Of a stretch of DNA of 64,000 nt, positions 31,094 to 39,802 are shown in pieces. The stretch covers positions 124,001 to 188,000 of the forward strand of contig VGBZ01000001.1 of assembly GCA_016870275.1 (NCBI GenBank), in the 5' to 3' direction. Under the pieces are notes generated by a model. It worked only from the letters and a program-made list of their open reading frames with translations, searched no databases and had not been told where the DNA came from. Made by a program: the position numbers and the translations under genes. The DNA comes from Actinomycetota bacterium (GTDB lineage: Bacteria; Actinomycetota; Acidimicrobiia; Acidimicrobiales; Microtrichaceae). The number at the start of each line of letters is the position of its first letter. The stretch's first letter is position 1.

Positions 31094-34000
31094 GTGCAGA
31101 TGGCCAACGGGATGAGCGGACAGCAGGTGGGTTGGTCCCCCGGACGCATCGGTCGCTGGATCGCAGGAATCGCTGTGGTCGTGGCGCTCGCCGCTGCGGC
31201 GTGCACGCCGGTCCCGCGGACGCCGAGGCCCGACACGCCCGTTCCACCCCCGGGCACCCCGCTGTTGCCGTCACACCTCGACTGTCTCCGCTGGCGCTAC
31301 GACGGTCTCACCCCGACGCAGCCACCCGAGTGGGACGAGGGCGAGTACCGCTTCGGTTCGTTCCGGGACCCATCCACGATGAACTCACCCCACCGACTCT
31401 GCGGCCAGGTCGGTGCCGCTGCGGACCTGGCCTGGACGCTGGACCGCGGTCGCTCCGACGTGGTGATCGCCGTCCTGGACTCAGGCATCGAGTGGCGGAA
31501 TAAGGCAAAGATGCCGGACCTCGTCGACAAGACCTACATCAATCGTGGCGAACTCCCCGTCCCGATCCCCGCCGGTACCGGAGGCGACCCCTACGACAGC
31601 AACGATGACGGCCGCTTCACCGTCTCGGACTACGCCTCGGATCCACGAGTGAGCGACCGGAACGGAACCGGTTACCTCGACCCCGAGGACCTCATCTCGA
31701 CCTTCAGCGACAGAACGGACGCCGACGGGAACTCCTACGTCGACGACATCTCCGGCTGGGACCTGCAGAACAACGACAACAACCCGCTCGACGACGTGGA
31801 CTACGGGCACGGCTCGGGCGAGGCCCGTGACGCCGTGGGCGCCCACGACGGTCGGAACGGCTACGGCACCTGCCCCGAGTGCCTGGCTCTGCACGTTCGG
31901 GTGGCGGACTCGTTCATCGCCGAGGGCGGGCGGTTCGCTGCCGGCGTGATCTTCAGCCTCGACGCCGGAGCGGACGTGATCCTCGAGGCGCTCGGAGCGA
32001 TCTCCAACCCGCCTCAGGCGCAGGCCGCAATCGACGCGGCCTACTACCGCGGGGTGCCCATCGCCGCATCGATGGCCGACGAACAGTCCCAGCACGCCAA
32101 CCTGCCGGCGGCGATGAACCACACCATCCCCATGAACTCCATCACGGAGCTACCGGACCTGTCGACGATCTCCAAGGTCGTCGGTGGACGGCGAGAGGCG
32201 CAGTTGCTGAACGGATGCACCAACTACGGCGGGATCGCCTGGGTCTCGGTCCCGTCGACCGGATGCTCCTCTGAGGCCACCGGAAATGGCGGCGGGATGC
32301 TCGGACTAATCAACGCTGCCGCCCGCAACGCCGGCGTACCCATTCACCCGGACCTCGCCGCCCGGGGCCTGGGCGGCCCCGGTCAGAACGTGCTGTCGGC
32401 CAACGAGACCGCACAACTGGTCCGGGCCGGCGCCGACGACATCGACTTCGCCACGCCGAACAACGTGGACCCGGCGAATGAGTTCACCGACGAGTTCGGC
32501 CAGCCCCGACTGCAGACGGTCAAGGGTTGGGACGCCACCCACGGCTACGGCCAGTTGAACCTCTACGAGTCGGTCAAGGCCGTCCGCGACGGACGTATCC
32601 CACCCGAAGCAGACATCACCGGTCCCGAGTTCTTCGAGACCCTGCCCGTGGTCGGCAACGTCGACGTCCGTGGGCGGGTGGCAGCGGTCCGGGCCTCGTC
32701 GTACTCCTACCGGGTCGAGTGGACGACTGGATTGCAGACCGGTCCGCACCCAGCGGTCGACAACTGGCGGGTCGTCGAACAGCGCAGCGGACTCACTGCC
32801 CCGGTCGACGGGCTGCTCGGTCGGATCGACCTGGCTCAGGTGGCTGCTGCGCTTCCCGGCGGTGGCCGAGGCACGCCGGCCGACGCCGCCGGACGACCCG
32901 ACCCCGACCGCTTCACCGTCAGGATCCGGGTGGTGGTGACCGACGATCGGGGACTCGTGGGCACCATCCACCGGGTGGTGCAGGTCCACGACGACCCCGC
33001 CAAGGAGTCGTACTCCAAGATCGCCGGCACCGGGACGTCCTCACCGGTCTTCGCCGACCTGAACGGTGACGGTGCCGACGAGATCGTGCTGTCGTCCGAC
33101 GACGGGTTCGTCCGGGCGATCCGACCCGACGGTTCGCTGCTACCAGGTTGGCCGGCACGGACCCTGCCGGCGCCGTACTGGAACGAGCAGTCCCCCACGG
33201 TGCTCGCCGACGGCATCCCCACGCCGGGCCGGGCGATCTCGGTGGGCGCCCCGGCCGTCGCCGACATCGACAGCGACGGCGGCCTCGAGGTCGTCGTGAC
33301 GGATCTCGACGGCGGCGTGACGGTCATCGGAGCCGGAGGAGCGGTCGAGGCTCGGGCCCAGACCGACCCGAGGTACAGCCGGCCGTCGGTCACCGATCAG
33401 CGCAACCGGATGAAGCCCGGGATCCTCGGCGGCGCCTCCCTCGGCGATCTCGACGGCGACGGCGATCTCGAGATCGTCGTGGCGGCCCAGGACCGCCACG
33501 TGTACGCATTCCACCACGACGGCGCGACGGTCAACGGCTTCCCGGTGCTGCTCGTCGATCCGACCAAGATCTCGAGTGTCGACCCGGAGACCGAGAAGGT
33601 CACGTTCCGGAGCCCCAGCTTCGTGGGTCAGGGCGGCGAGCTCACCGCCACGCCGACGCTCGTCGACCTGACCGGCGACTCCCTACCCGAGATCATCGTG
33701 GGCGCTCAGGAGCAGTACACCGAGCCGATCAACATCTTCCCGGGAATCGGCGCCGGAAACTCGAGGATGTACGCCCTGTCCTCCTCGGGCACCAACAACC
33801 CGGCGGGACGGGACCGTTCTGCGGCGCACCCCGACGACCGGGCGTACCTGAACGGATGGCCCGTGCAGGTCCCGATGGCGATCCTCCAGATCCTCCCGGC
33901 CATCGGCCAGGGCGTGGCGATCCAGGCGGCGGCCGGGGACGTCGACGGCGACGGCCAACCGGAGGTCGTGGCCGTCTCCGCTGCTGGGCAGTACCGGGTC

Positions 34001-34624
34001 TTCGAGCGGGACGGATCCTCCACCTACGGTCAGGGAACCGGTATCCCGTTCGGGCTGACGTGGTTCGATGCCGCTCCGCCCGGGACCAACTCCACCGACA
34101 CCGAGGCCATCCTCGGGGCGTTCGGCGGCCCGGCGCTCGGCCGGATCGTCTCTCGCACCGGGCTCGACATCGCCGGCCCGACCAGCGGCCTGCGGCGGGC
34201 GATCGACGCCCTCGCCCCCAACAAGCAGGCCGACGCCGATTCGCAGTTGACGGTCTGGCGTGGATCGGACGGCGGGATCGTCCCCGGGTTCCCCAGGGTG
34301 ACCGCCGATCTGGCGTTCTTCGTCACCCCGGCGATCGCAGATGTCGACGAGGACGGACGCAACGAGGTCGTGGCCGGCAACGGGATCCAGACGTTCGATG
34401 CCTTCGGTGCCAGAGGACCCCAGGCGGCCGGCTGGCCGAAGCTGACCGGTGGCTGGGTGGTGGGAACGCCCGGCTTCGGTGACTGGGACGGAAACGGTAC
34501 CGCCGAGGTGAGCGTCGTCCGCCGCGACGGTCGGTTGATCGTGTGGGACCTCCCGACGTCAGCAGGGGCGATCGGCGACTGGATCCGCGCCGGCGGCAAC
34601 GACCGCAACACCGGCTCCCGCTGA
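31094..34624 (+). CDS. Large lipoprotein: degenerate subtilase (S8) domain plus FG-GAP/VCBS repeats
   Basis: 1176 residues. The signal segment RWIAGIAVVVALAAAACTPV has lipobox Cys37. A subtilase-like domain follows at about 100-480: Asp129 in VVIAVLDSGIEW, His239 in DYGHGSGEARDAVG, and a Ser393 candidate in TGCSSEATGNGGG. The oxyanion Asn region, normally Ala-Ala-Gly-Asn, reads AASMADEQSQHANLPA, so the Asn is missing and activity is doubtful. From about 640 to the end there are at least seven FG-GAP/VCBS calcium-loop blades, for example FADLNGDGADEIVLSS, LGDLDGDGDLEIVVAA, AGDVDGDGQPEVVAVS and IADVDEDGRNEVVAGN, forming a beta-propeller for binding or adhesion. The start was chosen by the poly-G ribosome-binding site. 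Confidence 0.85.
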   Translation: MQMANGMSGQQVGWSPGRIGRWIAGIAVVVALAAAACTPVPRTPRPDTPVPPPGTPLLPSHLDCLRWRYDGLTPTQPPEWDEGEYRFGSFRDPSTMNSPHRLCGQVGAAADLAWTLDRGRSDVVIAVLDSGIEWRNKAKMPDLVDKTYINRGELPVPIPAGTGGDPYDSNDDGRFTVSDYASDPRVSDRNGTGYLDPEDLISTFSDRTDADGNSYVDDISGWDLQNNDNNPLDDVDYGHGSGEARDAVGAHDGRNGYGTCPECLALHVRVADSFIAEGGRFAAGVIFSLDAGADVILEALGAISNPPQAQAAIDAAYYRGVPIAASMADEQSQHANLPAAMNHTIPMNSITELPDLSTISKVVGGRREAQLLNGCTNYGGIAWVSVPSTGCSSEATGNGGGMLGLINAAARNAGVPIHPDLAARGLGGPGQNVLSANETAQLVRAGADDIDFATPNNVDPANEFTDEFGQPRLQTVKGWDATHGYGQLNLYESVKAVRDGRIPPEADITGPEFFETLPVVGNVDVRGRVAAVRASSYSYRVEWTTGLQTGPHPAVDNWRVVEQRSGLTAPVDGLLGRIDLAQVAAALPGGGRGTPADAAGRPDPDRFTVRIRVVVTDDRGLVGTIHRVVQVHDDPAKESYSKIAGTGTSSPVFADLNGDGADEIVLSSDDGFVRAIRPDGSLLPGWPARTLPAPYWNEQSPTVLADGIPTPGRAISVGAPAVADIDSDGGLEVVVTDLDGGVTVIGAGGAVEARAQTDPRYSRPSVTDQRNRMKPGILGGASLGDLDGDGDLEIVVAAQDRHVYAFHHDGATVNGFPVLLVDPTKISSVDPETEKVTFRSPSFVGQGGELTATPTLVDLTGDSLPEIIVGAQEQYTEPINIFPGIGAGNSRMYALSSSGTNNPAGRDRSAAHPDDRAYLNGWPVQVPMAILQILPAIGQGVAIQAAAGDVDGDGQPEVVAVSAAGQYRVFERDGSSTYGQGTGIPFGLTWFDAAPPGTNSTDTEAILGAFGGPALGRIVSRTGLDIAGPTSGLRRAIDALAPNKQADADSQLTVWRGSDGGIVPGFPRVTADLAFFVTPAIADVDEDGRNEVVAGNGIQTFDAFGARGPQAAGWPKLTGGWVVGTPGFGDWDGNGTAEVSVVRRDGRLIVWDLPTSAGAIGDWIRAGGNDRNTGSR

Positions 34625-34636
34625 GGCGGCGATCAC

Positions 34637-35779
34637 TCAGGTTCCGGGGGCCCGCTCCCCGGAGGTCGGGTCGAACCAGTGGAGCCGGTCGGTGAGAACG
34701 GCCAGATCGATCCGGTCGCCGACGGTGACACCGACACCGTCGGGCAGTTCTGCGGTCCAGCGGGCCCGATCGGAACGAACCGCTGCGAGTTCGAGTTCCT
34801 CATCCTCGGTGTCGGCCTCGAGCTGCACCGGTGGCGCACTCAACGAGAACGTGACCTGGACCGAGGCCCCGAGGTGCTCGACGTGCTCGACGTCTGCAGT
34901 GATCGTCGGCAGTCCCGGAGCCGACGACGCCACCATCAGGTCACTCGGCCGCACCCCGAGGACCCAGGACGAGGCCGGCCCCTCGGGTGGCGAGGGGACC
35001 GGGAGGTCGATCCCGGCGAACCGGGCCTCATCGCCGTGGACCTCTGCTGAGACGAGGTTCATCTCGGGTGACCCGATGAACGTGGCACAGAACAGGTTGA
35101 CGGGTCGGTGGAACAACTCCGTCGGCGAGGCGCACTGCTGGAGCACGCCGCTGCGGAGCACCGCCACCCGGTGCCCGAGCGTCATCGCCTCGATCTGGTC
35201 GTGGGTGACGTAGACCGTCGTGGTGCCGGTGCGCTGGTGGAGTTCGGCGAGTTCGCCACGCATGGTCACCCGCAACTTGGCGTCGAGGTTGGACAGCGGC
35301 TCGTCCATGAGGAACGCCTCCGGTTCGCGCACGAGGGCACGGCCCATGGCCACTCGCTGGCGCTGACCACCGGAGAGTTGAGCGGGCTTGCGTTCGAGCA
35401 GGTCCTCGAGGCCCAGCATCGCAGCGACCCGGTCGACCTGCGCAGCGATCTCCGCCTTGGGTTGGCGCTTCAGTTTGAGGCTGAACGCCAGGTTCTTCCT
35501 CACGGTCATGTGCGGGTAGAGGGCGTAGTTCTGGAAGACCATCGCCAGGTTCCGCTCCCGTGGGGGGACCCAGGTGATGTCCCGGTCTCCGAGGTAGACC
35601 CCGCCGGACGTGGTCTCCTCGAGTCCAGCGATCATCCGCAGGAGCGTTGACTTGCCGCACCCCGAGGGTCCGACCAGGACGAGGAACTCACCGTCGCCGA
35701 TCTCGAGCGCCACGTCGTCGACAGCGGTCACTCCCTTGTCGAACACCTTGGACACATGGTCGAGCGTGATCGAAGCCAC
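34637..35779 (-). CDS. ABC transporter ATP-binding protein, MalK/UgpC/MsiK type
   Basis: 380-residue ATPase for a carbohydrate ABC importer. Walker A is GPSGCGKST (37-45), the Q-loop is MVFQNYALYPHMTV, the signature is LSGGQRQRVAMGRAL, and Walker B is AFLMDEPLSNLDAKLR, with the switch His in VYVTHDQIEAMT. The C-terminal OB/TOBE regulatory domain (about 235-380) has CATFIGSPEMNL and LGVRPSDL. It is the last gene of the 12-gene glycan operon and supplies the ATPase for the permeases at 45448-47309. GTG 35779 starts 1 bp after the GH20 stop; the longer frame upstream overlaps GH20. Confidence 0.92.
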   Translation of the reverse strand: MASITLDHVSKVFDKGVTAVDDVALEIGDGEFLVLVGPSGCGKSTLLRMIAGLEETTSGGVYLGDRDITWVPPRERNLAMVFQNYALYPHMTVRKNLAFSLKLKRQPKAEIAAQVDRVAAMLGLEDLLERKPAQLSGGQRQRVAMGRALVREPEAFLMDEPLSNLDAKLRVTMRGELAELHQRTGTTTVYVTHDQIEAMTLGHRVAVLRSGVLQQCASPTELFHRPVNLFCATFIGSPEMNLVSAEVHGDEARFAGIDLPVPSPPEGPASSWVLGVRPSDLMVASSAPGLPTITADVEHVEHLGASVQVTFSLSAPPVQLEADTEDEELELAAVRSDRARWTAELPDGVGVTVGDRIDLAVLTDRLHWFDPTSGERAPGT

Positions 35780-35780
35780 C

Positions 35781-37490
35781 TCAGAAGCCTCCCTTGGTCG
35801 CCGCCAGCGCTGCGGCGACACGTTCGTATCCATTCGGCCGGTTCCGACTCCACCAGAGCCGTCGGTGCTCGGCGGTGAGTCGATCATGCTCGGTGCCGAG
35901 CCACTCCGCATCACCGATCGGTTCGGGCCAGCTCAGACAGTGACGGGCGGCGGCCACACCCCAGCGGAGTGCGTCGTGGACCCACCACAGTTCGGCCCGC
36001 AGCACCTCGGCGTCGGGCGCCTCGGTCGTGGCGGTGCGCAGATCCGCAGCCGCTGCATCGAGGTCCTCGACCACGGCGTCGAGCACGGCGGGTTCCATTC
36101 CGTTCAACACGAGCCCGATCGCCGCCATCCCGCCGCTGCGGAACATCTCCGAGACCGCTCCGGTCTCCGGGGTTCCCGGCACCACGTGATCGTGCACCCG
36201 GCCGAGTCGGACCCACGCCGCCCCGAGCCCGTGGCCCCGGGCGACGGTCAGGTCGAGAGCGGCGGCCAGATCAGGTTCGGACGACGGGTTCCACCCGAGC
36301 GCCGCCCCCCAGACGAACCCGGGCCAGTCCGACACCGAGGGGAGGACCTCCCAACTCGTCACGAGCACGCCCTCGGCCCCGTGGGTGAGCGCCGCCTCGA
36401 CCGCCGAGCGGACGTTGCGGCACATGTTGGTGACCCGGCCCGAGATGGACGACCACCCGGACGTGCCGGGAGCGACCCAGCAGCTCCGACCGGCAGCTCG
36501 AATCCGGCCGACACGGGCGTCGAAGGGGTGACGGTCCTCGTATCCCCACTCCACCAACGTGACGTCGGCGGGGAGGAGGTCGAGCAGTTCCGGCTGGGCA
36601 GCGACGACGTCAGCCCACATGAGGATCTCCCGGCCCTCGAGAGCGGGCAGCGCCCGGAGCCGGCGCACCCACTCGGCGTAGTCGCGGACCCGGTCGTCGG
36701 GAAGCGGGATGCAGAACGTGCCGTCGTCGACGTCGGCCCACGGCACGGCGGCGCCGGGCACGTCGAAGATCGCATCCCAGACGGCCGGGTTGAGGTCGAT
36801 GGGTTCGTCCAGGCCGACGTGCATCCGCTCCTGATCGAAGGCCTCGGCCACGGCGGACACCAGCCCCGCAGCGAGTTCGAATGCCTCGTCGCTGCGAGGC
36901 TCGAGGCACGCCGCAGGCTCGTGTCCGGACCCGTCGGGCGTGACGTAACCACCGGGCAGCGCAGCGAGGTGCGCATGGTCGGGATGGGCGAGGAAGTGCT
37001 CGAGGTGCCCGAGCGAGGCCTGCTGCCCGATCAGTTCGATGTGGTGCGCACGGGCGTGCTCGACGAGGTGGCGCACCTCGTCCTCCCGATACGCCCCGTG
37101 CGGCTCGCACACCTCGGCGTGCGTCGGATGGGCGAAGCTCGCCTCCAGGTAGAGCTCGACGTGGTTCACCTTGAGGCCGGCGAGGCGCTCGATGACCAGC
37201 TCGAGCTGCTCGACGGTCGGCACCCGTCCGCGGGACACGTCGAGCATGACGCCGCGCCACGGCAACGCCGGCCAGTCGACGATGGTCCGCTCCTCGCCGA
37301 GCCCACCGAGGCGGTCGAGCTGCTCCAGCGTCGTGGCCGCCCGGTACCGGCCGACGTCCGTGGCGGCCTCGACGGCCACGCCGTTGCGTCGCACCTCGAT
37401 CCGGTACGCCTCGGGCGCATCCGGCAGCGCGGGCGGCGCGCCGTCGTGCACCGTGCTGTCCCACTGCGGCGCGGGGCACAGGGTGCTCAC
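35781..37490 (-). CDS. GH20 beta-N-acetylhexosaminidase
   Basis: 569-residue glycoside hydrolase of family 20, which removes terminal beta-linked GlcNAc or GalNAc using substrate-assisted catalysis. An N-terminal GH20b-like region leads into WRGVMLDVSRGRVPTVEQLE, then LAGLKVNHVELYLEASFAHP. The catalytic Asp-Glu pair lies in MHVGLDEPIDL (near residue 226). ILMWADVVAAQPELL and VEWGYEDRHPFD are barrel strands. There is no signal peptide, so it acts in the cytoplasm on imported oligosaccharides. GTG 37490 overlaps the kinase stop as GTGA. Confidence 0.85.
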   Translation of the reverse strand: MSTLCPAPQWDSTVHDGAPPALPDAPEAYRIEVRRNGVAVEAATDVGRYRAATTLEQLDRLGGLGEERTIVDWPALPWRGVMLDVSRGRVPTVEQLELVIERLAGLKVNHVELYLEASFAHPTHAEVCEPHGAYREDEVRHLVEHARAHHIELIGQQASLGHLEHFLAHPDHAHLAALPGGYVTPDGSGHEPAACLEPRSDEAFELAAGLVSAVAEAFDQERMHVGLDEPIDLNPAVWDAIFDVPGAAVPWADVDDGTFCIPLPDDRVRDYAEWVRRLRALPALEGREILMWADVVAAQPELLDLLPADVTLVEWGYEDRHPFDARVGRIRAAGRSCWVAPGTSGWSSISGRVTNMCRNVRSAVEAALTHGAEGVLVTSWEVLPSVSDWPGFVWGAALGWNPSSEPDLAAALDLTVARGHGLGAAWVRLGRVHDHVVPGTPETGAVSEMFRSGGMAAIGLVLNGMEPAVLDAVVEDLDAAAADLRTATTEAPDAEVLRAELWWVHDALRWGVAAARHCLSWPEPIGDAEWLGTEHDRLTAEHRRLWWSRNRPNGYERVAAALAATKGGF

Positions 37491-38467
37491 GACGGACCGC
37501 CGACCACGTCGAGGAGCGCCGGGCGGGCGGACTCGGCGGGCCAGCCGGCGAGCTCGAGCGCGAGCAGAGTGGCACCGACCACCGGCGGTGACTCGAGCAC
37601 GATGAACTCGGCCTCAGGCACCCGATCGAGCACGGCGTCGCTGAACGCCTCGCGAAAGGCCCCCGCGCCGTGGACGTGCACTCCACCGGCGAGCACGACC
37701 TCGACCGACGAGCCGCACATGTCGAGTCGATCCGCCAGACCGGCCAGGTCACGACCATGCCGGGCCCCGGCGTCACGCGCCACGGTGTCGGCGACCGGGT
37801 CGCCACCGGCGGCGACCTCGAGCACGAGCGGCGCCAGGTCGGCACCGACGGCGACCGTGCCCCGGGTGACCCCCTCGAAGTAGGCCTCGACATCGGCCAC
37901 GTCGGCGACCGCGGTGAACCGGTCCGTCAGCGCCGTGGGCGGACCACTGTGGTGGTGGGCCTCGGCGATGGCACTCAGGGCACCGCTCACGAGCGTCCAC
38001 GCACCCGATCCCTCCCCGATGCCGACCCCCATGCTCCGGGCCACCTCGCCGGCCGCGTTGCGCCCGGCACAGACGCCGCCGGTGCCGGCGATCGACACGC
38101 ACCCCACCGGACTGGAGGTTCCGGAGCGCAGCGCTGCGAACGAATCGTTCAGGAGGAGCCGCTCCCCCGCCACCCCGAGGCCGTCGAGAACGGGAGCCAG
38201 ACGGATCTGATCCGACGGCCAGTCGACACCGGCGAGGCAGCACACCCACGCAGCGACACTGCTGCGGTCCCGCCCGGCGGCCCCGAGGGCCTCGTCGAGG
38301 AGGCCGCCGAGCACCTCGCCCACTGCGTCGGTGCCGACGCCCTCCCAGTTGGCGCCACCGCCGGAGGCTCGGCCCACCACGGTCCCGTGCTCGTCCACGG
38401 CGACCAGGTCGGTCTTGGTCCCGCCACCGTCGACCCCGACGACCACGCTCGGGTTGGACTCAGGCAT
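37487..38467 (-). CDS. BadF/BcrA-type N-acetylglucosamine kinase
   Basis: 326-residue ASKHA-fold kinase of the BadF/BadG/BcrA/BcrD ATPase family, related to N-acetylglucosamine kinases. VVVGVDGGGTKTDLVAVDEH is the phosphate-1 loop, LLNDSFAALRSG the second acidic motif, CVSIAGTGGVCAGRN the phosphate-2 loop, and VEVVLAGGVHVHG the adenosine motif. GIGEGSGAWTL is the sugar-binding segment of the GlcNAc-kinase group. It would produce GlcNAc-6-phosphate from the sugar released by the GH20 enzyme. ATG 38467 overlaps the GH4 stop by 8 bp. Confidence 0.82.
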   Translation of the reverse strand: MPESNPSVVVGVDGGGTKTDLVAVDEHGTVVGRASGGGANWEGVGTDAVGEVLGGLLDEALGAAGRDRSSVAAWVCCLAGVDWPSDQIRLAPVLDGLGVAGERLLLNDSFAALRSGTSSPVGCVSIAGTGGVCAGRNAAGEVARSMGVGIGEGSGAWTLVSGALSAIAEAHHHSGPPTALTDRFTAVADVADVEAYFEGVTRGTVAVGADLAPLVLEVAAGGDPVADTVARDAGARHGRDLAGLADRLDMCGSSVEVVLAGGVHVHGAGAFREAFSDAVLDRVPEAEFIVLESPPVVGATLLALELAGWPAESARPALLDVVGGPS

Positions 38468-39740
38468 CGAGCTTCCCGAGCATCCCGGCGTTGACCTCAC
38501 GGAGTCGAGCCCACAGAGCGTCCACCTGGTGCGCCGCCGGACCGAGCGGGTGGGTCAGCAACGCCAGACGGGCCGCCTCCTCGTCGCCCTCGGCCGCAGC
38601 CTGCACGGTCAGCAACTCGACGTCCTTGACCGTGCGGACGAGCGCGTCGACGTCGGCGCGGAGCGGTCCGGTGGGGCGCGCCACCGGGCCGTTGGAGGTG
38701 ACCACCGCGGACGTCTCCACCACCACGTCGTCGGGGAGTCCCGGGATGGCGCCGCGGTTCTCGGTGTTGACCACGTGGACGGCGCCGGCATCGGTCGCCA
38801 TGTCGGCCATGAGCGCAGCTGCGGCCTCCGAGTAGTAGGCACCGCCACGCTGGTCGAGCTCGGCCGGCTTCTCGGCGAGCCCCGGATCCGCGTACTGCTC
38901 GAGCAGCCGCGCCTCGATCTCCATCACCTCGGTCGCGCGGGTCGGGTGGGTGGCCTGGTACCGGAGCCAGGCCTCGGTCTCGTAGTAGTAGAGGAGGTAG
39001 TAGTTCGGGATCGCGCCGATCAGGTCGATGCTGTCCCGGGTCCAGTCGGGCTCACCGTCGGAGGACAGCTGCTTGCCGACCAGGCCACGCAACACGGCGA
39101 GCACCTCCTCGGTCCGGTCGTCACCCGCCACCACCACCCGCCGGGTCCAGGTGAGGTGGTTGAGACCGACGGTGTCCAGGTCGACGTCCTCGGGCGCCAC
39201 CCCGAACGCCTTGGCGATCTCGGCCTTGGTGGACCAGGGAACGTTGCAAAGCCCGACGGTCGGCACGTGGCCGTGGCGACACAGCGCCTCGGTCACGAGC
39301 CCGGCCGGGTTGGTGAAGTTGAACAGCGTGGCATCGGGTGCCTCGTCGTCGATGATCTCCGAGATCCGCAGCGCCACGGGGATGGTGCGGAGCGCGTTGG
39401 CGAACCCACCGACGCCGACGGTCTCCTGCCCGATCAACCCGAACTCGCGACCGAGCTGCTCGTCGCGGTCCCGCGCCTCCATGCCACCGACACGGATCTG
39501 GCTGACGACGTACCCCGCGTCGCGCACGCCGGCCGCCACGTCGGTCCCCCACGTCACCGACACACCGGGCGCCTGCCGCTCGGCCATCCGGGCCGCGAGC
39601 GGACCGAGCACGGCCAGGCGGGAGGCATCGATGTCGACGAGCACCAACTCCGACAGGTCGAGTTCGTGACGCCGACGGAGCAGTCCGTCGATGAGCTCCG
39701 GCGTGTAGGTGGAACCTCCTCCGATGACCGTGACCTTCAC
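38460..39740 (-). CDS. GH4 family glycosidase (6-phospho-glycosidase type)
   Basis: 426-residue NAD+- and metal-dependent glycosidase of family 4. The N-terminal Rossmann motif VIGGGSTYTPELIDGLLRR, QIRVGGMEARDRDEQLGREF, ETVGVGGFANALRTIPVAL, the catalytic Cys-Asn-Val-Pro loop (VGLCNVPWST) and LNHLTWTR are diagnostic. Family 4 uses a redox-elimination mechanism and often acts on phosphorylated or alpha/beta glucosides. The sub-specificity cannot be read. GTG 39740 begins inside a 17-bp repeat block. Confidence 0.88.
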   Translation of the reverse strand: MKVTVIGGGSTYTPELIDGLLRRRHELDLSELVLVDIDASRLAVLGPLAARMAERQAPGVSVTWGTDVAAGVRDAGYVVSQIRVGGMEARDRDEQLGREFGLIGQETVGVGGFANALRTIPVALRISEIIDDEAPDATLFNFTNPAGLVTEALCRHGHVPTVGLCNVPWSTKAEIAKAFGVAPEDVDLDTVGLNHLTWTRRVVVAGDDRTEEVLAVLRGLVGKQLSSDGEPDWTRDSIDLIGAIPNYYLLYYYETEAWLRYQATHPTRATEVMEIEARLLEQYADPGLAEKPAELDQRGGAYYSEAAAALMADMATDAGAVHVVNTENRGAIPGLPDDVVVETSAVVTSNGPVARPTGPLRADVDALVRTVKDVELLTVQAAAEGDEEAARLALLTHPLGPAAHQVDALWARLREVNAGMLGKLDA

Positions 39741-39802
39741 GATGTCGCCACCCTCACGATGCCGCCACCCTCACAACGTCGCTCCCTCACGATGTCGCTC
39801 CG
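39737..39802. repeat. Four imperfect 16-17-bp tandem units across the Gfo/Idh-GH4 junction
   Basis: Units at 39737-39753, 39754-39770, 39771-39786 and 39787-39802 share TCACGATGYCGCYMCCC, with only a few differences. The last contains the Gfo/Idh stop codon and the first contains the GH4 start codon, so each unit recapitulates a stop/start junction on the minus strand. Looks like local duplication of the gene boundary. Confidence 0.75.

Noticed and set aside
32306-34611. Long frames on both strands within the S8/FG-GAP gene
   Set aside because: The repeated Asp-Gly-Asp calcium loops in the plus frame are decisive; the others are shadows.
35610-37883. 757-residue plus-strand frame opposite the GH20 and kinase genes
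   Set aside because: Antisense shadow of high-GC genes, rich in Arg, His, Gly and Pro. The minus strand encodes convincing GH20 and BadF-type kinase proteins.
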